The notes: a model not told the origin generated them from the letters alone. 64,000 bases of DNA from Hymenobacter monticola (GCF_022811645.1 NZ_CP094534.1:3782001-3846000), one strand, 5' to 3'. Counted from the stretch's first letter, positions 29,720-38,441 are shown. Translations and numbers: made by a program.

Positions 29720-30050
29720 CGTCCTCGAAATAGATGCCCAGCTGGTCATCACCTGGAATGGCCACCCGTTGCAGTTGGCGGCGGCTGGCACCTACCTCAT
29801 CCTGAACATTCCCAGCCAGGAGGTCCTCGACCAGCTCACCGCCGGCCCGCCCAAGCCGCCCGGCACGCCCAAAGCCCCCAAGCCGCCGGGGCCCGACCCG
29901 CTGCAGCAAATCAACGACCTGGCCCGACAACTGGGCTGGGTGCTCGACCTGCGCGTGGGCGGCAAGACCTACGTCACGTTCGGGGTGCAGCGCACGCCCA
30001 AAATCACGCTCAACGCCGTGCTGGGCAAGATTGGCTCGTTCTTCAAATAA
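29712..30050 (+). CDS. Small hypothetical protein, second of an overlapping pair
   Basis: 112 residues from a GTG at 29712. A beta-type N-terminus (LVITWNGHPLQLAAAG), a Pro/Lys linker (PPKPPGTPKAPKPPGP), then a helical and beta C-terminus (QQINDLARQLGWVLDL, KTYVTFGVQRTPKITL). The linker suggests two small domains. Coupled to the upstream small gene. Function unknown. Confidence 0.6.
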   Translation: MPSVLEIDAQLVITWNGHPLQLAAAGTYLILNIPSQEVLDQLTAGPPKPPGTPKAPKPPGPDPLQQINDLARQLGWVLDLRVGGKTYVTFGVQRTPKITLNAVLGKIGSFFK

Positions 30051-30080
30051 GGCAGTGGGTAGAGGGTCAAATTCGGGCTA

Positions 30081-30111
30081 TTTGCAACTAATTTTTACCC
30101 AATTAGTTTCG
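30081..30111 (+). promoter_or_regulatory. Promoter of the cox subunit III-like gene
   Basis: TTTG (30081-30084), 19 bp, then TAGTTTCG (30104-30111) fits the Bacteroidota promoter pattern; start codon 27 bp downstream. Confidence 0.6.
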
Positions 30112-30137
30112 GTACTATACCCCTTGGTGCCCCCCAA

Positions 30138-30791
30138 ATGAACCCCGAAAACAATCCCGATAACCACGTCGGCGCGCGGCAGCGTCCGTCGCCTTTTGCC
30201 CGCATCGAGCGCCTGCCGCCGCTGGCGGTGGCGCTGTACTTGGCGCTGCTGGCTATCACGGTCATGTTTTTCGTGTTGATTGTGGCCTACGTGGCGGCCC
30301 GGCTGCGGAGCGGCGTGCCCACGGGGCTACACCCGCTGCCGCGCTATTTCTCGCTCAGTACCATTGTGCTGATTGTCAGTAGCTACACCATGGCGCAGGC
30401 GCCGCGCCTCTATGCCCAAGACGATTTGGCGAGCCTGGCCCGCGGCTTGGGCGCCACGCTGCTGCTGGGCTGCATTTTTGCCGGCCTGCAGGTGCTGGGC
30501 TGGCGTGAGCTGATGATGTATGGCACGCCTTTCAGCGGCCCTGGCAGCCAAAGCAGCGGTCAATTTATCTACCTGATTTCAGCCCTGCACGTGGCGCACT
30601 TGCTGGGGGGCATGCTCTTTCTGCTGGCCTTCCTGCTGCGCGTCATTCACAACGAGCGCGACGCCGTTCGGACGCTCGTCTTCATCCGCAACCCTTACTA
30701 TCGGCGCCAATTACGCTTGCTGAGCACCTACTGGCACTTCGTCGACGTGCTCTGGGTAGTGCTGTTCGCCGTCTTTCTGTTCATGTATTAA
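30138..30791 (+). CDS. Cytochrome c oxidase subunit III-like protein
   Basis: 217 residues with five membrane helices (about 29-54, 69-88, 98-118, 140-165, 190-217). Blocks GQFIYLISALHVAHLLGGM and STYWHFVDVLWVVLF are the subunit III signature. Subunit III supports proton-pumping terminal oxidases. No other oxidase subunits are near, so this is an orphan copy that may serve a complex encoded elsewhere. Possibly driven by the promoter at 30081. Confidence 0.9.
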   Translation: MNPENNPDNHVGARQRPSPFARIERLPPLAVALYLALLAITVMFFVLIVAYVAARLRSGVPTGLHPLPRYFSLSTIVLIVSSYTMAQAPRLYAQDDLASLARGLGATLLLGCIFAGLQVLGWRELMMYGTPFSGPGSQSSGQFIYLISALHVAHLLGGMLFLLAFLLRVIHNERDAVRTLVFIRNPYYRRQLRLLSTYWHFVDVLWVVLFAVFLFMY

Positions 30792-30792
30792 T

Positions 30793-30891
30793 GAGAAGCT
30801 AGACAATGGGAGGTGAGACCTGGGCAAGCAGAAAAAAGTGTGGTCTTGCCATGTGCTTGCTCAGGTCTCACCTCCCATTGTCTAGCTTCTC
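30793..30891. repeat. 38-bp-arm inverted repeat between convergent genes
   Basis: Arms 30793-30830 and 30854-30891 are reverse complements with one G-T mismatch; the 23-bp loop contains GAAAAAAGTG. It starts right after the subunit III stop and ends 8 bp before the opposing gene's stop. Confidence 0.9.
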
Positions 30892-30898
30892 TTATTGG

Positions 30899-33163
30899 CT
30901 ACAGCACCACCTCCAGCCAGCCACGGAAGCGGCGCCCATCGGTGTAGGTGATGTAGTAGTAGAACATGCCGCCGCTGCCATTGCCTGGCCAGCGGAAATC
31001 CCGGTCGTTCGATTCAAAAACCTGCTGGCCCCAGCGCGAGAAGATGCGGATGTTGGTGAACTGCGAGTCGCAGAAATTGGGCGGCAGTTCGGGCAGGCGG
31101 AATTCGTCGTTTTGCCCGTCGCGGTTGGGCGTGATGACGTTGTAGAGCTTCACGGCCAGGGTGTCGGGGCTTTTCACCAGCAGGCGCACGCGCTGCACCT
31201 GCGGCAGCGGCCGGCAGGTGGCGTCAACCAGCTGAAAAGCTACCACCAGGTCGCGGTGCAGGTTGGCGGCCGCGCAGCTCACGTCCCAGCGGAAGACGCC
31301 CGTGGCCACCCCGCTGCCGTTTTGGGCCTCGAAGCGCATGCCGGCACTGCTCAGGTCGAAGCCCTCCTTGCCATCCGACGCAAGGCCGGTGGCCACAAGG
31401 GTAAGCCCGTCGCGGTCAGGGTCGACGCCGTTGAACGTGGCCGTGTAAATCTGGCCCAACGGCAGCTTAACCTCGGGCATGTCGTTGCCTGATTTAGTGA
31501 CAGGCAAGGTAGAAGTGAGGGTGGGGGCGCGGTTGGCGTAGCGCACGACGATGGGCACGCTCACCGTGGCCGCCTGGCGCTCGCTGCACGGCGATGTGGC
31601 CGCCGCAAACTGGAAATTGAACACCGAATCGGCGCCCACGGCCCGGCAATCGACGCGCCAAGTGAAGCGCCCGCGCTGCTGGTTGGCCTGCGTGCCCTGC
31701 GACAGCGTGGCGCCCAAACTGGTGGGGTTGAAGCCCTGCCCGGTCATTTCCAGTTGTATGGGGTCGTTGTCGGGGTCGGTGCCCGTCACGTCGAAGCTTA
31801 TCAGGTCGCCCACGTGGGCGCGCAGGGGCAGGACGGGGCCCGCCGTGGTGATGAGCTGCGGCGGCGAGTTGGGCGGCGGCACGGCCGTGAAGGCTACCCG
31901 CACCGTGTCGCGCTTGGGCAGGCTGCAGCCGTCGTCGCCCACCACCACATCCAGCAAAAACACCCGCCCGCGCGAGTTGAGGCATTCGGGAAAACACAGC
32001 GTGGCGGTGAGCGTATCGGGGGCACCCGGGCTGCGCACGGCGCCAGTAATGGCGGTGGTGAAGTTGGGCAGCAGCCCGGTGAAATTCACCGGGCTCAGGC
32101 TCAGGGTGAGGCGTGAGTTGGGGTCGGGGTCGGTGAAGCGCAGGCGCACGCATCGGTTGCCACCGGGCACAAAGCGCAGCGTATCGCGCCCCGGCCGGTA
32201 CACGCCCGCGCCCGTGGGCGTAGGCTGCAGCACAATCTGAGGCTTGGTATTGGTGGGGCACACCAGCACCATCAGCTGGAAATCGCGGCGGCACTCCCCG
32301 ATTTTCTCGCCGCGCCGGTATTCCGCGCAGCGCACCCCAAACACAAACAAGCCTTGGCTGGTGGGCCGCACCGTGAGGCGCCCGGTGTGCCGGTCGATGC
32401 GCAGGGTGGGGGCGCCCGGAATCTGATTGGTCGTGCCCAGGCCAAAATTCCAGCTGATGTCGGAATAGGGGGCGGCCTGGGCCGTGGCTGGCTTGGGCGT
32501 ATTGGTGTCGGCGTGCCCGTTGAGGGGCGTCACCAGGTCGTACACCAGCGAGTCGCCGTCGGCATCCTGGCCGCCAAAGTCGTAGTAAAACAGCTCATTG
32601 ATGCACGCGTAGTCAGCCAGCGGCGGGAAGATGCGGGGCGTGGAATCGTAGAACGAGCTGCCGCGCCGCACCACGGCCGGAAACTCCAGGTAAAACGCTT
32701 GGGCGGCATTGCCGGGCGCCGCAATGTTGCTGATGCTGTTGTTGCGGCAGCACCGCTCCACGGCCACGTAGTAGCCCTGGGGGCTGTTGTACGTACTGGC
32801 CGAGAGCGTAATATTCTTGCTATACACCAGCTTGCGGGTGCTTAGGGTGGGCTTGGCGCAGGCCGGATTGGTATAGTTGACAAAGGTGTTGCTGGTGAGG
32901 GGCAGCACCACGTTGGCCATGCGTGAGTTGGCCCCTTTTTCAAAAATGCTGGCCGTCAGGTCAGCGTCGAGGGCGCTGGCACTGCCGTACACCGCGTCGA
33001 AATACAAGTTAAGCTTAAGCGTGTACGACTCGCCGGTGTTGTGCACCAACTCCATTTCGCCGCCCACGATGTGCGTGGCCCACGCCGGCCCGGCCAGCAG
33101 CAACCATAGTGCCAGCAACAAAACCGACCGCAACGCGCCAGGCGGATGAAGGCGTAAAGGCAT
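30899..33163 (-). CDS. T9SS type B (CHU_C) surface protein
   Basis: 754 residues. Signal peptide 1-29. The body has several Ig/cadherin-like beta domains with Asp-rich stretches (DPDNDPIQLEMTG, DPDRDGLTLVATG) that may bind calcium. The last ~90 residues (VITPNRDGQNDEFRLP, FSRWGQQVFES, GMFYYYITYTDG) are the gliding-motility-associated C-terminal domain used for type IX export. Such proteins are secreted or cell-attached; the target is unknown. A TATCTTTC box upstream (33210-33203) may be its -7 element. Confidence 0.92.
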   Translation of the reverse strand: MPLRLHPPGALRSVLLLALWLLLAGPAWATHIVGGEMELVHNTGESYTLKLNLYFDAVYGSASALDADLTASIFEKGANSRMANVVLPLTSNTFVNYTNPACAKPTLSTRKLVYSKNITLSASTYNSPQGYYVAVERCCRNNSISNIAAPGNAAQAFYLEFPAVVRRGSSFYDSTPRIFPPLADYACINELFYYDFGGQDADGDSLVYDLVTPLNGHADTNTPKPATAQAAPYSDISWNFGLGTTNQIPGAPTLRIDRHTGRLTVRPTSQGLFVFGVRCAEYRRGEKIGECRRDFQLMVLVCPTNTKPQIVLQPTPTGAGVYRPGRDTLRFVPGGNRCVRLRFTDPDPNSRLTLSLSPVNFTGLLPNFTTAITGAVRSPGAPDTLTATLCFPECLNSRGRVFLLDVVVGDDGCSLPKRDTVRVAFTAVPPPNSPPQLITTAGPVLPLRAHVGDLISFDVTGTDPDNDPIQLEMTGQGFNPTSLGATLSQGTQANQQRGRFTWRVDCRAVGADSVFNFQFAAATSPCSERQAATVSVPIVVRYANRAPTLTSTLPVTKSGNDMPEVKLPLGQIYTATFNGVDPDRDGLTLVATGLASDGKEGFDLSSAGMRFEAQNGSGVATGVFRWDVSCAAANLHRDLVVAFQLVDATCRPLPQVQRVRLLVKSPDTLAVKLYNVITPNRDGQNDEFRLPELPPNFCDSQFTNIRIFSRWGQQVFESNDRDFRWPGNGSGGMFYYYITYTDGRRFRGWLEVVL

Positions 33164-33247
33164 GGGTACCGGGGTAAGCGTCTTAAAATCCTGATTTAAA
33201 ACCGAAAGATACTCTTGACTTGGCCAACTTCGAGCTGAAACTTGTCG

Positions 33248-33278
33248 TTTGCCGACAACTACCGCTGCCGTACCTTCG
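33248..33278 (+). promoter_or_regulatory. Promoter of the M1 peptidase gene
   Basis: TTTG (33248-33251), 19-bp spacer, TACCTTCG (33271-33278); about 57 bp before the ATG. Good fit to the Bacteroidota consensus. Confidence 0.65.
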
Positions 33279-33335
33279 AAGGCCGGCTGGCTGGTAGCTT
33301 AACCCGTCTTTCCTTCAATTTGTTACTGCCCTTTT

Positions 33336-35405
33336 ATGCGCTTTCATTTTTACGCTTTCGTGCTAAGTTGCCTGTTCAGCACGCCGGGTAGGCTGGCGGC
33401 CCAGGCACCGCAGCCCTTGCCCGCCACGCGCCCGGCTACCCCCGTCGACCTGGATGCCGGCCGGCTGTGCGCGGCGGCGCACGTGCACACGGCCCAGCGC
33501 ACGGCCACCTCGTCGGTATCGCACCGGCGCAAGATGGACCGCTACGACGTGAAGTACTACAAGCTGGATTTGGCGATGGAAAACAATTCGCTGAACGTGG
33601 CCGGCTCGGTGTGGATGCGCGTGCGGGTGGGGGCGCAGGCCCTCGATTCGCTGGCCTTTGAGCTCTACCAGGCCCCGGCGGGCTCGCCCGCCGGCACGGC
33701 CACCCTGCTCATCGACTCGGTGGTGGTGAACGGGCGCCGCTCGCCCGGCATCCGCCGCGCCGGGCCCGACGCCACGGCGGCCCTGGCCCAGCCCGCCGCG
33801 GCCAACTCGCTTGCCGACGCCCGCATCTACTACCACGGCACCGCCCCCAGCGGCAACTCGGCCGCCATCGGCAACGGCCTGAGCACCCGCAACACCGTGC
33901 ATCTCGATACCTACCAGGGCGCGCCCGAGTTTGCATATAACCTGACCTGGTCGTTGTCGGAGCCGTTTTCGGCCCACGAGTGGTTCCCCTGCAAGCAAGT
34001 GCTCACCGACAAAGCCGACTCGTCGGACGTGTGGGTGACCACCACCTTGCCCAACAAAGTCGGCTCAAACGGCGTGCTGGTGCGCAGCGTGCCGCTGGCC
34101 GGCAACAAGATGCGCTACGAGTGGAAATCGCGCCATCCGATTGATTATTACCTGATTTCGGTGTCGGTGGCGCCCTACGTGGAGTACATGACCACGGCCC
34201 GCCCGGCGGGAGGGTCCGCGGTGCCCATCGTGAGCTATGTCTACAATCAGAACTATCTGAATTACTGGATGCCGTACATATCGAACACGGCCGACTTTCT
34301 CGAAAATTATTCGGCTCTGGTGGGCATGTATCCTTTTGCCAATGAGAAATACGGTCACACCATGGCCCCCATCTTCGGTGGCATGGAGCACCAGACTATG
34401 ACCACGCAGGATGGCTTCAATTACACCCTGGATGCCCACGAACTGTTCCACCAGTGGTTTGGCGATAACGTGACCTGCGCCAGCTGGGAGGACATCTGGC
34501 TGAATGAGGGCTTTGCTTCTTACGGCGAATACCTGTCGCTGCAAACATTCCGACCCAACGACGCCAGGTCTTGGATGGACGACGCCCACTTGTACGCCCT
34601 GCAAAACCAGGGCAGCATCTACGTGGCCGATACCACCAACGTGGGCCGCATTTTCGATTATAACCTGTCCTACAAAAAAGGCGCCGGGGTGGTACACATG
34701 CTACGCTACCTGCTGAACGACGACACCAAGTTTTTCCGGGCCCTGCGCACCTACCAAACGCAGTATCGCGGCTCCACGGCCCGCACCGCCGACTTGCAGC
34801 GCATCTTCGAGGCCGAAGCGGGCCGGCCGCTGGGGTACTTCTTCCAGCAATGGTTCACGGGGCGCGGCTACCCTATCTTCAACGTGACCTGGAACCAGAG
34901 CGGCAGCAACCTGGTGCTGCGCGTGAACGAAACCGTGACGCAGCCCGCCACCACGCCCTTCTTTGATACCGATGTGGACTATCGCCTCACTTTCGCCAAC
35001 GGCACTGCCCAAACCGTGCGCCGCCGGCAAACCACGGCCACCCAAACTTTCGCCCTGACGGTGAACGGCACCGTCACGGCCATCACCGTCGACCCCGACC
35101 AGTGGGTGCTCGACGCCCCCGGCCCAGCCCCCGTGCGCGACAACAGCGTGCTGGCTACCCGCGCGGCCGCTTCGGCGCTACTGCCGGTGCATCCCAACCC
35201 CTGCCACGACCAGCTGCAGCTGCCCGCCACCCCGGCCGCCGCGGCCGAAGTGCGCGATGCTACCGGGCGCCTGGTGCTGCGCCAGGCCCTGGCCGGCGCC
35301 CAGCCGCAACTCGTTACCCACGCCTTGGCGCCCGGGTTGTACCAGTTGCGGCTGGTGGGAGCGCAGGGCGAACCGATGGGCCAGACGCGCTTTGCCAAGG
35401 AGTAA
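33336..35405 (+). CDS. M1 family metallopeptidase with T9SS type A domain
   Basis: 689 residues. Signal peptide to about residue 22. The N-terminal beta domain is followed by the gluzincin site: GGMEHQTM (GxMEN-like, with His for Asn), HELFHQWFGDNV (His368, Glu369, His372) and NEGFASYGEY with the third ligand Glu. The C-terminal ~80 residues (VHPNPCHDQLQL... ALAPGLYQLRLVG) are a type A sorting domain. It should be an aminopeptidase exported by the type IX system. Ends at a strong terminator. Confidence 0.94.
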   Translation: MRFHFYAFVLSCLFSTPGRLAAQAPQPLPATRPATPVDLDAGRLCAAAHVHTAQRTATSSVSHRRKMDRYDVKYYKLDLAMENNSLNVAGSVWMRVRVGAQALDSLAFELYQAPAGSPAGTATLLIDSVVVNGRRSPGIRRAGPDATAALAQPAAANSLADARIYYHGTAPSGNSAAIGNGLSTRNTVHLDTYQGAPEFAYNLTWSLSEPFSAHEWFPCKQVLTDKADSSDVWVTTTLPNKVGSNGVLVRSVPLAGNKMRYEWKSRHPIDYYLISVSVAPYVEYMTTARPAGGSAVPIVSYVYNQNYLNYWMPYISNTADFLENYSALVGMYPFANEKYGHTMAPIFGGMEHQTMTTQDGFNYTLDAHELFHQWFGDNVTCASWEDIWLNEGFASYGEYLSLQTFRPNDARSWMDDAHLYALQNQGSIYVADTTNVGRIFDYNLSYKKGAGVVHMLRYLLNDDTKFFRALRTYQTQYRGSTARTADLQRIFEAEAGRPLGYFFQQWFTGRGYPIFNVTWNQSGSNLVLRVNETVTQPATTPFFDTDVDYRLTFANGTAQTVRRRQTTATQTFALTVNGTVTAITVDPDQWVLDAPGPAPVRDNSVLATRAAASALLPVHPNPCHDQLQLPATPAAAAEVRDATGRLVLRQALAGAQPQLVTHALAPGLYQLRLVGAQGEPMGQTRFAKE

Positions 35406-35426
35406 CGGTTCTGATTGTGAGGTAGT

Positions 35427-35465
35427 AAAAAAGGGCCGCCAGCACAACTGCTGGCGGCCCTTTTT
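35427..35465. terminator. Bidirectional terminator
   Basis: GGGCCGCCAGCA (35433-35444) pairs with TGCTGGCGGCCC (35449-35460), flanked by A6 on the left and T5 on the right; lies between convergent genes. Confidence 0.92.
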
Positions 35466-35478
35466 ATGGTTTTCAGGC

Positions 35479-36117
35479 TCAGAAAGTATCGTGGTATTCA
35501 GGGATGCGCGCCTGGGTAGCGGCATCGGGCAGCGGCGCATCCAGCAGGCATTGCAGCAGGTCTTCGAAGGGCCAGGCTGGCGTAAAGCAGGGGTCGAGCA
35601 CGGCGTTGCTGGCGATGCGAATGAAGAACGGGGTGCCGTCCACGGCCACCAAATCGACGGTGATGAGGCCGAAGCGCTGGTTGCAATGGCCCGTTTTGGG
35701 GCAATCGGTGGGGTTGGGCTTGAAGAGCTGCTTGAGCGTGATTTCGGTGTGGCCGGCGTTGCGCCGGGTGCCACGGTCGGCGCAGGCGCGGCGGTAGCCC
35801 TGGGCCAGCAGCCGCTCGCCGAGGTGCTCAAAGAAGTGGCGGAAGTTGCCGGGCCCGATGCTGGGGTCGTAGAACAGCAAAGCCCCGCGGCGGCCCTGTT
35901 CGGCCAGCAGCTCCACGCGCAGGCCGCGGCTGCCGCCCGCACCGCCTTTGCGCAGGTGGTAGGCTTTGTAATAAGGCCCCAGCCAGTTCAGAAACACCCG
36001 CTGCTCTACCCAGCGGGCGTGGCGTTTGGCCTGGCCCGCGGTGAGCTTCACGGCGCGCCAGGGCGCCTGCGCTTTCGCCCGCTGGGGACGAAAAAGTGTC
36101 TGGAGGAAATTGAGCAA
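35479..36117 (-). CDS. Conserved-looking cytoplasmic protein, unknown
   Basis: 212 residues from a TTG at 36117; no ATG is available nearby, so the start is uncertain. The protein has a basic N-terminus, a helical middle, and the clear blocks RGALLFYDPSIGPGNFRHFF and LITVDLVAVDGTPFFIRIA. Three Cys lie near CADRGTRRNAGHTE and CPKTGHCNQ. No signal peptide. I do not recognise the family. Confidence 0.65.
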   Translation of the reverse strand: MLNFLQTLFRPQRAKAQAPWRAVKLTAGQAKRHARWVEQRVFLNWLGPYYKAYHLRKGGAGGSRGLRVELLAEQGRRGALLFYDPSIGPGNFRHFFEHLGERLLAQGYRRACADRGTRRNAGHTEITLKQLFKPNPTDCPKTGHCNQRFGLITVDLVAVDGTPFFIRIASNAVLDPCFTPAWPFEDLLQCLLDAPLPDAATQARIPEYHDTF

Positions 36118-36233
36118 GGGTGGAACGGTTAGTGAGGTCGAAACACGGCCTGGGGGAAATAGTTTCGGCCTCTGCCGCGAACAAAGCCCCGGTTTGGCCG
36201 CTGCCCAGGCCGCCTTGCCGATGCCGTGCCACG

Positions 36234-36266
36234 AAAAAGGCCGGCCCCCGCAAGGGAGCCGGCCCG
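36234..36266 (-). terminator. Terminator of the DUF2147 gene
   Basis: GGCCGGC (36239-36245) pairs with GCCGGCC (36258-36264) with an inner CCC/GGG; AAAAA at 36234-36238 gives the U-run on the minus strand. Confidence 0.8.
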
Positions 36267-36294
36267 GTAAAAACGGCCTGAAGTAGTGCCGAGC

Positions 36295-36732
36295 TTATTT
36301 CACCCGCGTCCAGGTTTGCGACTTGCCGATGAGCGAAAAGCCGATGTAGCCTTTCACTTCCATGGTGTTGGCGTTTTCCATCTTCATGTAGCAGGAGTAC
36401 GTTTTGCCGCTTTCGGGGTCGTAGATTTTGCCATCGTCCCATTTGTTGTCGCTGTCGTACTTGAAGCCCTGCATGAACACCAGGCCCAGGCGGGGGCGGC
36501 TGCGCAGCTTGGGGTCGGGGTTTTGCGAGTCGGTTTTGGGCTTGCCGCTGGCGTCGTTGGGCGTGGTCAGGCTCACGATTTTGCCGCACAGCTTGTCGCC
36601 GCACTTATAGATTTCGAACGTGGCTTTCTTCTCCGCATTCGTCCACACCCCCAGCGGAGACATGGATTGGGCCGAAGCCATGCGGGCCGCGCCCAGCACA
36701 AGGAGAACAAACAGGAGCAGGGTTTTTTTCAT
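36295..36732 (-). CDS. DUF2147 domain protein, secreted
   Basis: 145 residues. Signal peptide (KTLLLFVLLVLGAARMASA). The mature part is a compact beta domain: GVWTNAEKKATFEIYKCGDK, LCGKIVSL, GLVFMQGFKYDSDNKWDDG, YDPESGKTYSCYMKM and GYIGFSLIGKSQTWTRV, which fits DUF2147. Two conserved Cys may pair. Lipocalin-like fold is likely for the family; the ligand is unknown. Confidence 0.92.
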   Translation of the reverse strand: MKKTLLLFVLLVLGAARMASAQSMSPLGVWTNAEKKATFEIYKCGDKLCGKIVSLTTPNDASGKPKTDSQNPDPKLRSRPRLGLVFMQGFKYDSDNKWDDGKIYDPESGKTYSCYMKMENANTMEVKGYIGFSLIGKSQTWTRVK

Positions 36733-36950
36733 TTCAAAATGAAGATTGGGTGAGGTTTGGGAAGAAAAGGTAAGGGAAAAAAATCCGGAAGCTCAACTAC
36801 CGGCTTCAACAAGCCATAGGCAAGTTTACGGCCAAGTTTGGAGGTGCAGCAAAAAGGCAAATTTCTTGGCCGGTCAGCTAAAATTAATAGCACTGTAAAT
36901 CAGGCTTCAAGCCGCGCTGGGGGCCAATAGGCCTAAAAATAGGCCTGTAA
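36733..36950. other. Upstream half of a 624-bp intergenic region
   Basis: AT-richer than the surroundings, with no reading frame of note. It holds the DUF2147 leader on one side and leads into the promoter at 36953. Confidence 0.5.
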
Positions 36951-36952
36951 AT

Positions 36953-36982
36953 TTTGAACCTTACCCCCCGCTATTAACTTTA
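36953..36982 (+). promoter_or_regulatory. Strong promoter of the structured intergenic RNA
   Basis: TTTG (36953-36956), 18 bp, TAACTTTA (36975-36982). It faces right into the folded segment; no annotated gene follows on this strand. Confidence 0.65.
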
Positions 36983-36987
36983 CCGCT

Positions 36988-37320
36988 CAGTAGTGAGTGC
37001 TACGGCCTCGCTCAAGCAGCCCTAAGGTGCTGGGCCGCGCGAGCGAAGGTTATGTCGAACGTAAAGAAAGGAGGTACAAAATGTCTAGTAGTCCCAAACA
37101 AATCCTGCCAAGCCTGTCGAATGTCGTACGCTTCACCGCAGTACGCGCCTAACAACAGCTTCGTGGGGTAGCTCCTAAGGCTGCCCACATTCGGCCAGGT
37201 CTTATCTTAAAGACGCCGGAACTGTACCCCAGTTTCGCCGCTTGGTAAGATTTGAAGGATTAGATGCCCGGTTTGCCCAGCCGCCCTTTAGTGGGACGGC
37301 AGAGGCAGGCCGGGCATCGC
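36988..37320 (+). ncRNA. Candidate structured RNA carrying a mini-ORF
   Basis: About 330 nt after the promoter with several hairpins: AGCA...TGCT around CCCTAAGG (37014-37030); GGGTAGC/GCTGCCC around TCCTAAG (about 37165-37186); a long imperfect stem CTTATC...GTAAG (about 37201-37250) with loop TACCCC; and a final stem GATGCCCGG/CCGGGCATC (37264-37319). Two loops share CCTAAGG. It does not match tmRNA (no start GGGGC or T-loop end), RNase P or SRP RNA as far as I can see. Ends are inferred. Confidence 0.5.
37081..37152 (+). CDS. 23-residue peptide with perfect Shine-Dalgarno
   Basis: AAAGGAGGT at 37067-37075, complementary to the 16S tail, sits 6 nt before an ATG that opens 23 codons (MSSSPKQI to RFTAVRA, TAA at 37150). 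The peptide is Ser-rich and basic, with no membrane helix. In this phylum such a ribosome site is rare, since the anti-Shine-Dalgarno is normally masked. It may be a leader peptide, a real small protein, or a ribosome-binding decoy inside the RNA. Confidence 0.5.
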   Translation: MSSSPKQILPSLSNVVRFTAVRA

Positions 37321-37356
37321 TGCGTTTGCGCCATTGAAGTTTGACGCCAAACCCGC

Positions 37357-38310
37357 TTAGCGTGCCGTGCGCTTGTGAGTAGCGGCTTTGGGCCTGGGGA
37401 CCGGCTTACTCACCTTCTTTGTCATGGCTTTTTTCACAGGCGCTTTCTTAGCAACGGTCTTCGTTTTCACTGCTGCCTTCTTTACCGATGCCTTCTTTTT
37501 GGTGGGTGCCTTGGCTGCTACCGTCGCTTTGCGTGCCGCTGGCTTTCTAGCAGCGGTGCGCTTGCGCGAAGTAGTTGATGCCGTTGGTCTGGCGGACTTT
37601 TTGGTTGGCAGTTTCTGCGGCAGGGCGGGGGCCACCACGGTTTCTGGCGCCTCCACGGGCACGGCCGGTACTGGCAGCGCGGCCACGGCGGCTTTGCGTG
37701 GGGTGGTGGGTTCGGGCCGGGGGCGGGCGGTAGCTACCTCATTAGTACCCAGCACGCGCCGCACCTGCATGAAGCGCCGCTCGTAGTCGGAATTTTCTAC
37801 TTGGTTCACTTTTACGAAGGGCTCGCGGCGCGACGAGGAGGCGTGCACGAAGCGCAAGGGCACCTCGCCCCGCCGGGAAATGACGATGCCCGCGTGCCCT
37901 GGCGTGCTGCTGGTGCTAGCCGTGCCGGTAAACACCACAATGTCGCCGGGCTGGGCCTCGGCGCGCGGCACGGGTCGGCCCACGTCGATGAGCAGGGCCG
38001 TGGAGTGTGGCACGGCCACCCCAAAACGCGCAAACGTGTACATAATGAACCCCGAGCAGTCGAAACCGGTGAGGGGCGAGGTGCCGGCATACACGTAGGG
38101 CGTACCGCGCTGCGCCAGTCCGAAGGCCACCACGCTATCGGCGCGGGCGGCCAAGCCCGGGCGCGGCCCCTCGCGCAGGCTGGCGAAGGTCGAAGTGGTG
38201 GCTGGCGGAGCTTGTACGGCCTTTGGTTGGGCCGCGCGGTGGCCGAGGCGCGGGAGCACCAGCACCATCAGGGCCACCAGCCCGGCAAAAGCCATCCATA
38301 TAAAGCGCAT
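37357..38310 (-). CDS. NlpC/P60 (C40) hydrolase with histone-like basic tail
   Basis: 317 residues from ATG 38310. N-terminal membrane/signal segment (MAFAGLVALMVLVLP). The NlpC/P60 domain shows GTPYVYAGTSPLTGFDCSGF (catalytic Cys), PGHAGIVIS (His) and FVHASSS. The last ~130 residues are Lys/Ala/Pro/Thr-rich (TKKKASVKKAAVKTKTVAKK), like histone H1 tails, interrupted only by an Ala/Pro linker. The enzyme should cleave peptidoglycan stem peptides; the tail could bind wall polymers, DNA or acidic polysaccharide. Confidence 0.9.
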   Translation of the reverse strand: MRFIWMAFAGLVALMVLVLPRLGHRAAQPKAVQAPPATTSTFASLREGPRPGLAARADSVVAFGLAQRGTPYVYAGTSPLTGFDCSGFIMYTFARFGVAVPHSTALLIDVGRPVPRAEAQPGDIVVFTGTASTSSTPGHAGIVISRRGEVPLRFVHASSSRREPFVKVNQVENSDYERRFMQVRRVLGTNEVATARPRPEPTTPRKAAVAALPVPAVPVEAPETVVAPALPQKLPTKKSARPTASTTSRKRTAARKPAARKATVAAKAPTKKKASVKKAAVKTKTVAKKAPVKKAMTKKVSKPVPRPKAATHKRTAR

Positions 38311-38441
38311 AAACAAGTAAGTATCGGTTGGGGCGGCTCAGTTTAGAACCACCTTGGCTCCTAACGGTGCGGCCGTGCGTTGGGTTGGAGCCGGCGGCGG
38401 GGGCGTATTTTGCAGGCTCGAATTATTTCACAACGTTGTCA

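Noticed and set aside
36988..37320. tmRNA, RNase P RNA or SRP RNA
   Set aside because: No tmRNA start GGGGC or T-arm end, no RNase P core, and no SRP GGAA-type loop could be found.
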